DNA of 64,000 nucleotides. It comes from Halpernia frigidisoli (GTDB taxonomy: Bacteria; Bacteroidota; Bacteroidia; Flavobacteriales; Weeksellaceae). The notes under the pieces were generated by a model, which saw nothing but the letters and a program-made list of their open reading frames with translations, had not been told where the DNA came from and made no database searches. Location: positions 248,001-312,000 of the forward strand of contig NZ_FOQT01000004.1 of assembly GCF_900113805.1 (NCBI RefSeq). Direction: 5' to 3'. The position numbers and the translations under genes are program-made. This document shows, in pieces, positions 27,277-35,541 of the stretch (within the stretch, counting starts at the first letter, position 1; the number at the start of each line of letters is the position of its first letter).

Positions 27277-27311
27277 TAAAAAAAGCTTTGATTAGAAATA
27301 ATCAAAACTTT
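27277..27311 (-). terminator. Terminator of the dsbD-like gene
   Basis: Stem of 13 bp with one G-T mismatch (27282-27294 with 27299-27311) and a T-run on the minus strand, 19 bp beyond the stop at 27330. Confidence 0.8.
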
Positions 27312-27329
27312 AAAATTTAAAATAAATTT

Positions 27330-29393
27330 CTATTTATTTTTCTTAAAATAATCAATTCCACAATTCAGGAATTTTTTAAAATCATCTTTCGACATATAAC
27401 CGGAAACCGGCGGATTGATCACTTTTCCATCCGGCGTGACCAAAACATAATGCGGCTGGGAATTATTATTAAAATTGATCTGCTGAAACAAACTCCATTT
27501 ATCACCAATTGTTTTCACTTTTTTAAACTGACCATTTCCCATATCAATTTTAATTTGCTGATCCAATGGCAATTCTTCCTTGTCGTCCACATAAACGGAC
27601 GCTAAAACTAAATCATTCTGTAAGATTGGTAAAATATCATCTTGTGACCAAACAAATTCCTCCATTTTTCGGCAGTTTTCACAACCATAACCCGTGAAAT
27701 CTATCAACACTGGTTTGTTTTCTTTTTTTGCTAATTCAATGGCTTTGAAATAGTCATTTTCCGGATGCATTCCGAGAATACCGTCTTTTTCATCGTGGAA
27801 ATAACTCACATTTAAAGGTGGTAAAATCCCGCTTAGCAATTGCAGTTTCGGTCTGTCACCAGGAATTAATCCTTGAACTAAATAAATCACAAAAGCAATC
27901 CCGGCAACGCCTAATAATTTTCTACCCAAAGATATTTTAGGTTTTTTATCATCATGCGGAAATTTAATGATGCCGAATAAATATAGAACCAAACCAATCG
28001 TAATCACGATCCAAATCGCAATAAACAATTCTCTTTTAAGTAAAAAAGTTTTAGTTACTAAATCTGCTTTTGATAAAAATTTTAAGGCTAAACCTAATTC
28101 TATAAAACCTAGAAAAACTTTCACCGTATTCATCCAGCCGCCAGATTTTGGCAAAGATTGTAAGGCTTGAGGGAATAATGCTAAAAGTCCGAAAATTATG
28201 GCCCAAGCCAAACCGAAACCGGCTAAAGCAAAAGTCAATAACATTGGAACATTGGTAGAACCTGTTACGGCGCTTCCAAGCAAACTTCCTAAAATTGGAC
28301 CTGTGCAGGAAAATGAGACAATTACTAAAGTTAAAGCCATGAAAAATATTCCTATAATTCCGCCGGCGTCTTCTGCTTTTGAAGATTTATTGGCAATGGA
28401 ACTTGGTAAAGTTATATCGTAGTAACCGAAAAAACTTCCGGCAAAAAATATAAATATGATGAAGAAAGCAATGTTTAACCAAACACTTGTGGAAATTTGA
28501 TTAAAAACATTTCCGGCAATTCCGTCAATTATATGAAACGGTACGCTCAATAAAACAAAAATTAAAAGGATAAAAAAGCCATAAATAAATGCGTCTCTTT
28601 TACCTTTTGCTTTATCTTTCATCCCTTTTGTAAAGAAAGAAACCGTCAAAGGAATCATCGGGAAAACGCACGGCGTCAATAAAGCAACCAAACCACCAAT
28701 GAAACCAAGAAGCAAATATTTCCAGTAATTTTCAGAATTTTGTTGGGTTTGAGCCACGCCACAATCCGTCAAAGGATTTTTAAAATCTAAAGTCGAAACT
28801 TTTAAATCTGGAACTCCTGAAGAAATTGCAGTTGCAGTTTGCATTCTTTTTTCAACGGTTGAATCTTTCGTTAAAGTCGTAAGAACATCAGAATTTTCCG
28901 GTGTAACTTCTGAATTTTCAGTTGTAACTACGGTTGCATTCGCCGCAACAGATTTTTGAAATTCTAAAGTATTTGGTGCCAGACAAACTTTGTCATTACA
29001 AATTTGATAAGTGATTTCCGCAGAAACATTGGCTTCTTTTGCGGGATTTTTTAACTTAAATTTTTGTTTAAATAAAACCTGATCCGAGTAAAAAACAATT
29101 CTCGTCCCGAAAGCCTCAGAAAATTCGTCGTGCTTTTTGCCGACTTCGATTACTTTTCCGATAAGATCAATTCCTGCTGAGGAAGATAATTTCATCTCTG
29201 TCGGAATACCAGAATCTTCTGGTAAATCTTTAGAATAAATATGCCATCCTTTTTCAATAGATGCCGTTAAAACTGCTTCATACTGGTTATTTCCAAGATC
29301 AGTGATGTTATATTTAAACTTTAAAGGATCTTTTATCTGCGCCGATAAAAATTGCGTAAAGATGACAAGTAGGAAGAAAAAAAGTTTTTTCAT
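27330..29393 (-). CDS. dsbD: DsbD family thiol:disulfide interchange protein
   Basis: Carries electrons from cytoplasmic thioredoxin across the inner membrane to periplasmic proteins. The 687 residues follow the DsbD plan: signal peptide (ending LSAQ), periplasmic N-domain with ICNDKVCLAPN (the Cys pair), a membrane core of about eight segments with LLTPCVFPMIPLTVSFFTKG and VSFSCTGPILGSLLG, each holding one redox Cys, and a C-terminal thioredoxin-like domain with DFTGYGCENCRKMEEFVW (CENC). All six cysteines are present. It is next to a peroxiredoxin gene (54 bp), suggesting shared redox work. Confidence 0.93.
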   Translation of the reverse strand: MKKLFFFLLVIFTQFLSAQIKDPLKFKYNITDLGNNQYEAVLTASIEKGWHIYSKDLPEDSGIPTEMKLSSSAGIDLIGKVIEVGKKHDEFSEAFGTRIVFYSDQVLFKQKFKLKNPAKEANVSAEITYQICNDKVCLAPNTLEFQKSVAANATVVTTENSEVTPENSDVLTTLTKDSTVEKRMQTATAISSGVPDLKVSTLDFKNPLTDCGVAQTQQNSENYWKYLLLGFIGGLVALLTPCVFPMIPLTVSFFTKGMKDKAKGKRDAFIYGFFILLIFVLLSVPFHIIDGIAGNVFNQISTSVWLNIAFFIIFIFFAGSFFGYYDITLPSSIANKSSKAEDAGGIIGIFFMALTLVIVSFSCTGPILGSLLGSAVTGSTNVPMLLTFALAGFGLAWAIIFGLLALFPQALQSLPKSGGWMNTVKVFLGFIELGLALKFLSKADLVTKTFLLKRELFIAIWIVITIGLVLYLFGIIKFPHDDKKPKISLGRKLLGVAGIAFVIYLVQGLIPGDRPKLQLLSGILPPLNVSYFHDEKDGILGMHPENDYFKAIELAKKENKPVLIDFTGYGCENCRKMEEFVWSQDDILPILQNDLVLASVYVDDKEELPLDQQIKIDMGNGQFKKVKTIGDKWSLFQQINFNNNSQPHYVLVTPDGKVINPPVSGYMSKDDFKKFLNCGIDYFKKNK

Positions 29394-29447
29394 TTTTATT
29401 TTTTAAAAGGACGTGCAAAGGTATTTAAAGCAAATCTAATTGTAGGT

Positions 29448-30053
29448 CTATTTTAATGTTTTCAATACGGCTAAAAGCATTTCGCCGGAAAGTCTGTGTT
29501 TATAATCCGGATTAATATACTCAAAAGTGATCTCGCCAGATTTATTTAGGAAAAATACAGAAGCAACCGGCAAAATCGGCGTTAATCCACCTTTTACTTT
29601 ACTTGAAAGCATGGTTTCATAGTTTTCCGGCATTTTAAAGGCAATTCCCGTTTTTTGAATTAATTCTGCACCTTTATCAGAAAGAAGCGTGTAAGACACT
29701 TTATCTTTTTTCGCAACATCAGGAATATTTTGGAAATTTTCCGGACTGATCGCTATAATTTGATAGCCTAAATCTGTAACTTCTTTTTCGATTTGCGCCA
29801 GACCAGAAAGTTGCGCATTGCAATACGGACACCAACCTCCGCGGTAAAACACGACCACAGAAGGTTTCTGAGAAATTAAAGATTGCAGGTTGACATCTTT
29901 TCCATTGATGTTCTGAAGTGTTGCATCGGCTAATTTTTGACCGATCAATAATGGTTTCACCTCATTTGCAGTTGGATAAATTTGTGCTTTGCTTAAATTT
30001 GAAACTAATAAAAGTGATAAAGTTAGAAGGAAAAGTCTGGTAAATTTTGACAT
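29448..30053 (-). CDS. Exported peroxiredoxin-like protein (AhpC/TSA family)
   Basis: About 201 residues from the ATG at 30053, which places a clean signal peptide at the start (MSKFTRLFLLTLSLLLVSNL, then SKAQ). An upstream ATG at 30116 is in frame but would overlap tilS by 38 bp and hide the signal peptide. The peroxiredoxin core shows VVVFYRGGWCPYCNAQLSGL with a CxxC pair, as in the thioredoxin-like/AhpC subgroup, and IIAISPE. It probably reduces peroxides or disulfides in the periplasm, perhaps reduced by the neighbouring DsbD (inference). Confidence 0.85.
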   Translation of the reverse strand: MSKFTRLFLLTLSLLLVSNLSKAQIYPTANEVKPLLIGQKLADATLQNINGKDVNLQSLISQKPSVVVFYRGGWCPYCNAQLSGLAQIEKEVTDLGYQIIAISPENFQNIPDVAKKDKVSYTLLSDKGAELIQKTGIAFKMPENYETMLSSKVKGGLTPILPVASVFFLNKSGEITFEYINPDYKHRLSGEMLLAVLKTLK

Positions 30054-30078
30054 TTTTTTTGTTTTAGAATTAGTGTTT

Positions 30079-31365
30079 TTAGAAAATGATTTCAATAAAA
30101 TTTTTGAGATTTTCATTGGCTACAAATCTGGAATCTTGCCGATAAGGTAAAATTCCTAGAACCTGATCTTTAGAATCTGATAAAATTTTAATTTTTTCTT
30201 CGTCAAAAGTAGATAATTTTAATTCCTTTATTACTTTAGAAACCTTCTTTTTGCCTATCATTCCAATCGGAAAAAGCAGGTCATCTCTTTTTACTTCCCT
30301 TATTTTTAAAGGCAATTTTATTTTTTCTAAATCTATTTTCCAGATCTCGTTGTTAAAATTGTCAGAAAGAAGAAAATATTTTAAATAGATTTGACTGATT
30401 TCAGGCAAAAGGATTTCTTTAAAATCTTCTTTTTCTAAATTAATTTTTTCAATAATTAATTCATTTCTGGCAATTTGAAGTTGATGACCTTTAGAATAAA
30501 ATAAACTACTGTTTTCGGATTTAAAAATCTTTGAAATTTCGTTTGCATCATCAAAACCATAAGTTTTCAACAATTCAAATTTTACAAAATCCGATTCTTT
30601 ATCAAGTTTTTCTTTGTTAAAAATGATTTTAGAATTAATTTTTTGGCTTAAATTTTTTCGTTTATTTTCAATTTCTGTTGAAATAAAATCTTTTGAATCA
30701 TTTAAATACGTTAAACTTTTGCTAAAATTTTCCAGAAAACTTTCGTTGGTTTTTAAAAGTTGAGGCGTGATTTCATTTCTAATAAAATTTCGCAAATAAT
30801 CTGATTTTTGATTGCTTGTATCTTCGCGAAATTCAATATTATTTTCCTTCGCAAATTTGTAGATTTCTTCTTTGCTAAATTTTAAAAGTGGACGTAAAAT
30901 CTCATTCTCATTTTTCGGAATTCCACTCAAACCTTTTAAACCGGAAGCACGCGAAAGATTGATAATAAAAGTTTCCAGTTCATCATTCAAATGATGCGCA
31001 GTTACTATGAAATGGAGATTTTCTTCAGATTTAATTTTATTAAAATACTCATATCTCAAATTTCTTGCCCAAAGTTGAACGGAATTTTCCGGTTTTTTAT
31101 CAATTTCCGAAACTTTATATAAATGAAATTTGACGTTATTTTTTAAACAAAATTTAAAAACAATTTTTTCATCAAGATCAGATTCTTCACCTCGAAGTTT
31201 GTAATTAATATGTGCGATTTGAAAGTTTAAATTTAAAGCTAAAAACAAGTTTGCCAAAACCATCGAATCTGCGCCGCCGCTTATTGCAAGTAAAAAAGAT
31301 TTGTCCGCAAAATTTGGCAAAAGCAATGAAAGTTCGTTTTGTGCGTTTTGTTTATTAAGATACAT
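30079..31365 (-). CDS. tilS: tRNA(Ile)-lysidine synthase
   Basis: ATP-dependent enzyme that places lysine on C34 of tRNA-Ile(CAU) so that it reads AUA. The 428-residue protein carries the PP-loop LLAISGGADSMVLANLFLAL at about residue 24-43, HINYKLRGEESDLDE, and the family motif TAHHLNDELETFIINLSRASGLKGL. The C-terminal TilS domain (IREVKRDDLLFPIGMIGKKKVSKVIKE) is present. A TATCTTTG -7 box lies only a few bases before the ATG at 31365, so the mRNA may have almost no leader. Confidence 0.95.
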   Translation of the reverse strand: MYLNKQNAQNELSLLLPNFADKSFLLAISGGADSMVLANLFLALNLNFQIAHINYKLRGEESDLDEKIVFKFCLKNNVKFHLYKVSEIDKKPENSVQLWARNLRYEYFNKIKSEENLHFIVTAHHLNDELETFIINLSRASGLKGLSGIPKNENEILRPLLKFSKEEIYKFAKENNIEFREDTSNQKSDYLRNFIRNEITPQLLKTNESFLENFSKSLTYLNDSKDFISTEIENKRKNLSQKINSKIIFNKEKLDKESDFVKFELLKTYGFDDANEISKIFKSENSSLFYSKGHQLQIARNELIIEKINLEKEDFKEILLPEISQIYLKYFLLSDNFNNEIWKIDLEKIKLPLKIREVKRDDLLFPIGMIGKKKVSKVIKELKLSTFDEEKIKILSDSKDQVLGILPYRQDSRFVANENLKNFIEIIF

Positions 31366-31485
31366 TTAACAAAGATAATTCTTCTTTTTAAAATGATTTT
31401 GTAAATTTGAATTCCATATAGATCGATCTTTAGATATATATTGATGAACTTAATCTTAAAAAGGCAAACAATTAAATTATTATAT

Positions 31486-32322
31486 ATGAAAATTTTTAAA
31501 ATGCTCGGCGTTGGAATCATCGCAATTACGATGACTTCCTGCGTGAGCAAAAAGCAATTTGAAGCATTGAATATCAATTACAAACAATGTATTGAAGGCG
31601 CTGCAGAAAATCAAAGAACCATTCAGGACCTGAACGGAAAAAATTCTGGACTTTTAAGCGAAAATAACTTGCTGAAAGATCAAAATAATTCTTTAAAATC
31701 GTCTTTAGATGCTTGTTTAAGCAACGCAGGAAAAGGTTCTGCAAACATTGACAAGTTGGTTGGTGAGATCAACTCTTCAAATTCTTACATCAAACAACTT
31801 ATTGCTTCTAAAAGTAGAAATGATAGTTTGAATGTCGCATTATCTAATAAATTAAAAAGAAGTTTAGACAATATTGCTGACAGCGATGTTCAGGTAAAAG
31901 TGTTAAAAGGTGTGGTTTTAATTTCATTATCTGATGGAATGCTTTATAAAACGGGAAGTTTTGATGTGCAGCCAAGTGCGCAGGAAATTTTAGGAAAAGT
32001 AGCAAAAGTGATCAATGATTATGATAAATATTCAGTTTTAATTCAAGGTAATACGGATAATGTGCCGTTGAAAAGCGCCTCAGTTCCGAAAGACAACTGG
32101 GATTTATCTGCTTTGAGAGCAACTTCTGTGGCGAGAATGCTTCAGACGCAATTCGCAGTTGATCCTTCAAGAATTACAGCAGGTGGAAATTCTGAGTATC
32201 AACCGAAATCGACTAATGCGTCGGTTACTGGAAGAGGTGAAAACAGAAGAACAGAAATTATCATCATGCCAAAACTGGATGAATTTATGAAATTAATGGA
32301 CATTGCGCCGGTTAATAAATAA
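31486..32322 (+). CDS. OmpA family lipoprotein
   Basis: A 278-residue protein started at the ATG at 31486 so that MKIFKMLGVGIIAITMTSC forms a lipoprotein signal with Cys19; the longer open frame from 31441 would bury it. A coiled-coil-like central region (about 30-130: QRTIQDLNGKNSGLLSENNLLKDQ) precedes an OmpA C-terminal peptidoglycan-binding domain: VLIQGNTDNVPL, NWDLSALRATSVARML, TAGGNSEYQPKS and GRGENRRTEI. It probably anchors the outer membrane to peptidoglycan. A strong terminator follows at 32344. Confidence 0.9.
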   Translation: MKIFKMLGVGIIAITMTSCVSKKQFEALNINYKQCIEGAAENQRTIQDLNGKNSGLLSENNLLKDQNNSLKSSLDACLSNAGKGSANIDKLVGEINSSNSYIKQLIASKSRNDSLNVALSNKLKRSLDNIADSDVQVKVLKGVVLISLSDGMLYKTGSFDVQPSAQEILGKVAKVINDYDKYSVLIQGNTDNVPLKSASVPKDNWDLSALRATSVARMLQTQFAVDPSRITAGGNSEYQPKSTNASVTGRGENRRTEIIIMPKLDEFMKLMDIAPVNK

Positions 32323-32343
32323 TATTTAATTCATTTTAAATAT

Positions 32344-32374
32344 AATTCCCGAAAAGAAATTTTCGGGAATTTTT
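32344..32374 (+). terminator. Terminator of the OmpA lipoprotein gene
   Basis: A perfect 12-bp stem AATTCCCGAAAA/TTTTCGGGAATT with a GAAA loop followed by TTT and more T. Confidence 0.92.
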
Positions 32375-32407
32375 ATTTTGAGTAAATTTGGAAAAATAAA
32401 AATTTTA

Positions 32408-33055
32408 ATGAGTTTTTTTGAAGAAAATTGCCTGGAAATGGATCGTTATTTAGAATCTAAAACCTCGAACGAACCAGAAATTTTAAAAAAATTACGAAAG
32501 GAAACTTATCAGAAAACCACGCAACCGCATATGATTTCCGGTTTGCAACAGGGGAGATTGTTAAGCATAATTTCAAAACTTATTTCGCCGAAAAATATTT
32601 TAGAAATTGGGACTTTCACTGGTTACGCCACTTTATGTTTAGCGGAAGGTTTAGCGAAAGATGGAAAAATTTTCACCATTGATAAAAACGAAGAATTGGC
32701 GTATTTGTCGGAAAAATATTTTTCAGAAAGTGATTTTTCGTCCCAAATAAATTTTATTAAAGGAAATGCTTTGGATGAAATTCCTAAATTAAATATTGAT
32801 TTTGATTTGATTTTTATTGACGCAGATAAATCCAATTATCTAAATTATTTTAATTTGATTAAACCAAAAATGAAAAGCGGAAGCTTGTTGTTAATTGATA
32901 ATGTTTTGTGGCACGGAAAGGTTTTAGAAGAAAATCCAAAACTGGAATCAACAAAAATAATCAAGGAATTAAATGAATTGATCGCGCAGGACGAAGACTT
33001 TGAAAATCTTATTTTACCTTTACGCGACGGTATTCAAGTTGCCAGAAAAATTTAA
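32408..33055 (+). CDS. SAM-dependent O-methyltransferase (class I, CCoAMT-like)
   Basis: About 215 residues from the ATG at 32408; the open frame extends to a TTG at 32378 but a TAAATTTG -7 box (32383-32390) lies inside that extension, so the ATG is preferred. Motif I is LEIGTFTGYATLCLAEGLAKDG, then TIDKNEELAYLSEKYF and the metal-binding LIFIDADKSNYLNYF, as in caffeoyl-CoA-type O-methyltransferases. The ending LRDGIQVARKI is also typical. Bacterial members act on catechol-like substrates; the natural one is unknown. The NlpC gene starts 3 bp after its stop. Confidence 0.88.
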   Translation: MSFFEENCLEMDRYLESKTSNEPEILKKLRKETYQKTTQPHMISGLQQGRLLSIISKLISPKNILEIGTFTGYATLCLAEGLAKDGKIFTIDKNEELAYLSEKYFSESDFSSQINFIKGNALDEIPKLNIDFDLIFIDADKSNYLNYFNLIKPKMKSGSLLLIDNVLWHGKVLEENPKLESTKIIKELNELIAQDEDFENLILPLRDGIQVARKI

Positions 33056-33058
33056 ATT

Positions 33059-33775
33059 ATGGAAAAAGCCATTTGCAATGTTTCAGTTGCGCCAGTTCGT
33101 GCAGATTCTTCTGATAAAGCGGAAATCGTGACGCAACTTTTATTCGGTGAAAGCCTTTCTGTAATCGAAGTTAAAAATAACTGGACGAAAATTAAAATGG
33201 ATTTTGACGGTTACGAAGGTTGGATGGATACCAAACAATATTCTGTGGTTTCAGACGAATATTTACAAAATAGAAGAACTAATTTAGTAACAGAAAACTT
33301 TCAGTCGCATATTTTAAAAGATGGAAAAATTCTTTTATCCATCGGCTCTGAAGTCGATTTTGAAACTATTTCTACGCAAAGAAGTGAAAATTTAAGACAA
33401 AATATAATCACAACGGCGAAAGAATTTCTAAACGTTCCTTACTTGTGGGGCGGAAAAAGTTTTTTTGGAATTGATTGTAGTGGTTTCACGCAATTGGTTT
33501 ATAAAGTGAATGGAAAAAAAATTCCTCGAGATACGTATCAGCAGGGCGATTTGGGTAAAGTTTTAGATTTCGTGGAAGAAAGTCAGGCAGGTGATCTGGC
33601 ATTTTTTGAAAACTCTGAAGGCAAAATTATTCACGTTGGAATTATGCTAAATTCTCATCAAATCATTCACGCACACGGAAAAGTGAGAATTGATGAACTG
33701 GATTCCACAGGGATTTTTAATAAAGAAAAAAATACGCACACGCATAAATTGAGGTTTGTGAAAAATTTGCTTTAA
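33059..33775 (+). CDS. C40 peptidase with SH3 domains (NlpC/P60)
   Basis: A 238-residue cell-wall endopeptidase. Residues about 1-110 form two bacterial SH3-like modules (PVRADSSDKAEIVTQLLFGE, NWTKIKMDFDGYEGWMD). The NlpC/P60 domain has YLWGGKSFFGIDCSGFTQLVYKVNG with catalytic C140, then HVGIMLNSHQIIHAHG with H192 as the second catalytic residue. It resembles YkfC/Spr-like enzymes that cut gamma-D-Glu-diamino acid bonds. No signal peptide is visible, so it may recycle muropeptides in the cytoplasm. It is followed 12 bp later by the GxxExxY cassette. Confidence 0.92.
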   Translation: MEKAICNVSVAPVRADSSDKAEIVTQLLFGESLSVIEVKNNWTKIKMDFDGYEGWMDTKQYSVVSDEYLQNRRTNLVTENFQSHILKDGKILLSIGSEVDFETISTQRSENLRQNIITTAKEFLNVPYLWGGKSFFGIDCSGFTQLVYKVNGKKIPRDTYQQGDLGKVLDFVEESQAGDLAFFENSEGKIIHVGIMLNSHQIIHAHGKVRIDELDSTGIFNKEKNTHTHKLRFVKNLL

Positions 33776-33787
33776 ATTTTATAAATC

Positions 33788-33824
33788 TTTTTTCTCGCAG
33801 ATTTTGCTGATGACGCAGATTTAA
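33788..33824. repeat. Left terminal inverted repeat of the GxxExxY cassette
   Basis: Read on the minus strand it contains ATCTGCGTC, ATCAGCAAA and ATCTGCGAG in a row, i.e. three 9-nt units, followed by six A. Confidence 0.85.
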
Positions 33825-33838
33825 TACGATACATTTTA

Positions 33839-34222
33839 ATGACTGAAAACGAAATTACTTATATAATTAGAAAGGGAATTTTTAATGTTTATAATGGTTT
33901 AGGGCCAGGTTTATTGGAATCTGTTTATCATAAAATTTTGATTTATGAATTGGAAGATTTGGGTTTAGAAGTAAAGTCTGAAATTCTTTTACCTGTTAAA
34001 TACGGCGAAGTTTTGTTTGATTGTAATTTCAGAATTGATTTATTAATTGAAGATAAAGTAATTGTTGAATTAAAATCCGTGAAAAATTTAGAAGATATTC
34101 ATTATAAACAATTGAATACTTATTTGAAATTATCAGATAAAAAGTTAGGGCTTTTAGTTAATTTCAATACCGATAAAATTTTAGATTCTATAAAAAGAGT
34201 TGCAAACAATTTAGAACATTAA
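33839..34222 (+). CDS. GxxExxY protein, PD-(D/E)XK nuclease-like
   Basis: A 127-residue protein with the diagnostic GLGPGLLESVYHKIL (G24-x2-E27-x2-Y30). The nuclease core is intact: E27, D67 in CNFRIDLLIEDK, E78 and K80 in VIVELKSVKN, and Q91 in HYKQLNTYL, the arrangement expected for PD-(D/E)XK enzymes. The family is commonly annotated as function unknown; nuclease activity is inferred from the motif. It is enclosed by 37-bp inverted repeats and its stop lies in the right one. Codon use is very AT-rich. It may act on its own flanking repeats. Confidence 0.88.
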   Translation: MTENEITYIIRKGIFNVYNGLGPGLLESVYHKILIYELEDLGLEVKSEILLPVKYGEVLFDCNFRIDLLIEDKVIVELKSVKNLEDIHYKQLNTYLKLSDKKLGLLVNFNTDKILDSIKRVANNLEH

Positions 34223-34255
34223 ATCTGCGTCATCTGCAAAATCTGCGAGAAAAAA
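34219..34255. repeat. Right terminal inverted repeat of the GxxExxY cassette
   Basis: Units ATCTGCGTC, ATCTGCAAA and ATCTGCGAG (9 nt each) followed by six A. It overlaps the gene's stop codon (34220-34222). With the left copy it could form a stem of 37 bp, but only across the gene. Confidence 0.85.
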
Positions 34256-34275
34256 TCAAAATTTAAAATCATCCT

Positions 34276-35541
34276 TTGAAGTACCTTTATTACCTATTTA
34301 TCGAACTTTTAATTTCCGGAATGGAGATCTTTTCATTATTTAACGAAAAGACCAAAAAGGGAATCAGAGGCAGAAAGAAGAGTAACAGAATTGTAAAAAA
34401 AGCGTTCAGGAAATCCGACGAAATTATCTGGATGCACGCCGCAAGTCTTGGCGAATATGAACAAGGTTTGCCGGTTTTAGAACTTTTAAAAACGAAATTT
34501 CCAGATTATAAAATATTAGTTACCTTTTTCTCGCCAAGCGGTTACGACAATGTGATCAACAAAAATAATATCGCAGATGCAATTGTTTATTTGCCTTTTG
34601 ATAAAAAAAAGTTGGTAAAAGAATTCACTTCGAACTTCACAACCAAAATATTTTTTACCGTAAAATACGATTATTGGTATAATTTACTGGAAGAATTAAA
34701 ACTTCAGGGCGCCAAAACTTATGTGATTTCTGCATTATTTTACGAAACGCAGGTTTTCTTCAAAACTTATGGAAAATGGTTTTCCAGAGAATTGAGAAAA
34801 AATATTGATTTCTTTTTTCATCAAACTTATCACTCAACTGCTTTGGCAAAAAGTATTGGTTTAAAAAATTCTGTAACGACCGGTGATACGAGGTTTGATC
34901 GTGTAAAGGAGATTTCAAAACGTGATAATTTTGTTCCGTTTATCGAAGAATTTAAAGGCGAAAACCGATTATTTGTTTTTGGAAGTTCGTGGGAAAAAGA
35001 AGAAAAAATTGCGGGAATTATCTCAAAAAAATCAGAAAAAGCCAAGATTATTTTAGTGCCGCACGATTTAAAAAGAATTCCTGATATTAAAGAAAATTTT
35101 CCAGGTGCAATTTTATATTCTCAGACTCAGGATTCAGGATTAAAGATTCAGGATTTTCAAATTTTGATTATTGATTCGATTGGGATTTTATCAAAAATTT
35201 ATTCTTATGCAGATCTAGCCTTTATTGGTGGCGGTTTCCATTCGAGAGGTTTACACAATATTTTAGAAGCGGCGACTTTTGGAATTCCCGTTTTCTTTGG
35301 AAATCAGTACAAGAAAAATCCGGAAGCCGATGATTTAGTGAAAAATAATGGCGCTAAATCTTTTGAAAATGAAATTGATGCTGCAGATTTTTTAATTAAA
35401 ATTTTAGCAGAAAAATCTGGTGAAACTTTAAAGAAAATGGGCGAAAATTCCGCGGAATTTATTCATCTGCAGCCAAACGCAACGCATTTAATTATTGAGA
35501 AAATTACGGAACAACCTACTTTAAAAGTCCCTGAAGTTTAA
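34276..35541 (+). CDS. waaA: 3-deoxy-D-manno-octulosonic acid (KDO) transferase
   Basis: Inner-membrane GT30 enzyme that adds KDO to lipid A precursors. The 421 residues have an N-terminal membrane anchor (KYLYYLFIELLISGMEIFSLF), the acceptor-site motif MHAASLGEYEQGLPVLELLK, GSSWEKEEKIA, and the donor-site GGGFHSRGLHNILEAATFGIPVFFG. The TTG at 34276 is taken as the start because the next ATG (34321) would remove half the anchor. Odd: residues about 282-294 (TQDSGLKIQDFQ) are encoded by a CAGGATT heptamer repeat at 35121-35155. Its 3' end overlaps the convergent neighbour by 26 bp. Confidence 0.93.
   Translation: MKYLYYLFIELLISGMEIFSLFNEKTKKGIRGRKKSNRIVKKAFRKSDEIIWMHAASLGEYEQGLPVLELLKTKFPDYKILVTFFSPSGYDNVINKNNIADAIVYLPFDKKKLVKEFTSNFTTKIFFTVKYDYWYNLLEELKLQGAKTYVISALFYETQVFFKTYGKWFSRELRKNIDFFFHQTYHSTALAKSIGLKNSVTTGDTRFDRVKEISKRDNFVPFIEEFKGENRLFVFGSSWEKEEKIAGIISKKSEKAKIILVPHDLKRIPDIKENFPGAILYSQTQDSGLKIQDFQILIIDSIGILSKIYSYADLAFIGGGFHSRGLHNILEAATFGIPVFFGNQYKKNPEADDLVKNNGAKSFENEIDAADFLIKILAEKSGETLKKMGENSAEFIHLQPNATHLIIEKITEQPTLKVPEV
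35121..35155. repeat. CAGGATT heptamer repeat inside waaA
   Basis: Five 7-mers in register: TCAGACT, CAGGATT, CAGGATT, AAAGATT, CAGGATT. They encode extra residues between the conserved ILYS and ILIIDSIG segments of the KDO transferase. Confidence 0.7.

Larger units (their letters stand above)
33788..34255. mobile_element. 468-bp inverted-repeat cassette carrying a GxxExxY gene
   Basis: Two 37-bp inverted repeats (33788-33824 and 34219-34255) enclose one gene. They match at 36 of 37 positions; the mismatch is at the A/T in ATCATCWGCA. The left repeat ends 14 bp before the ATG and the right repeat overlaps the TAA stop. There is no transposase and no clear target-site duplication. The cassette sits 12 bp after the NlpC stop and 20 bp before the waaA TTG start. 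A gene-less relative lies at 37143-37212. Treating it as mobile is inference. Confidence 0.7.

Noticed and set aside
33776-34275. Target-site duplication around the cassette
   Set aside because: The outside sequences share only an AT-rich inverted stretch (TTTAAATTTT and AAAATTTAAA); no direct duplication is visible.
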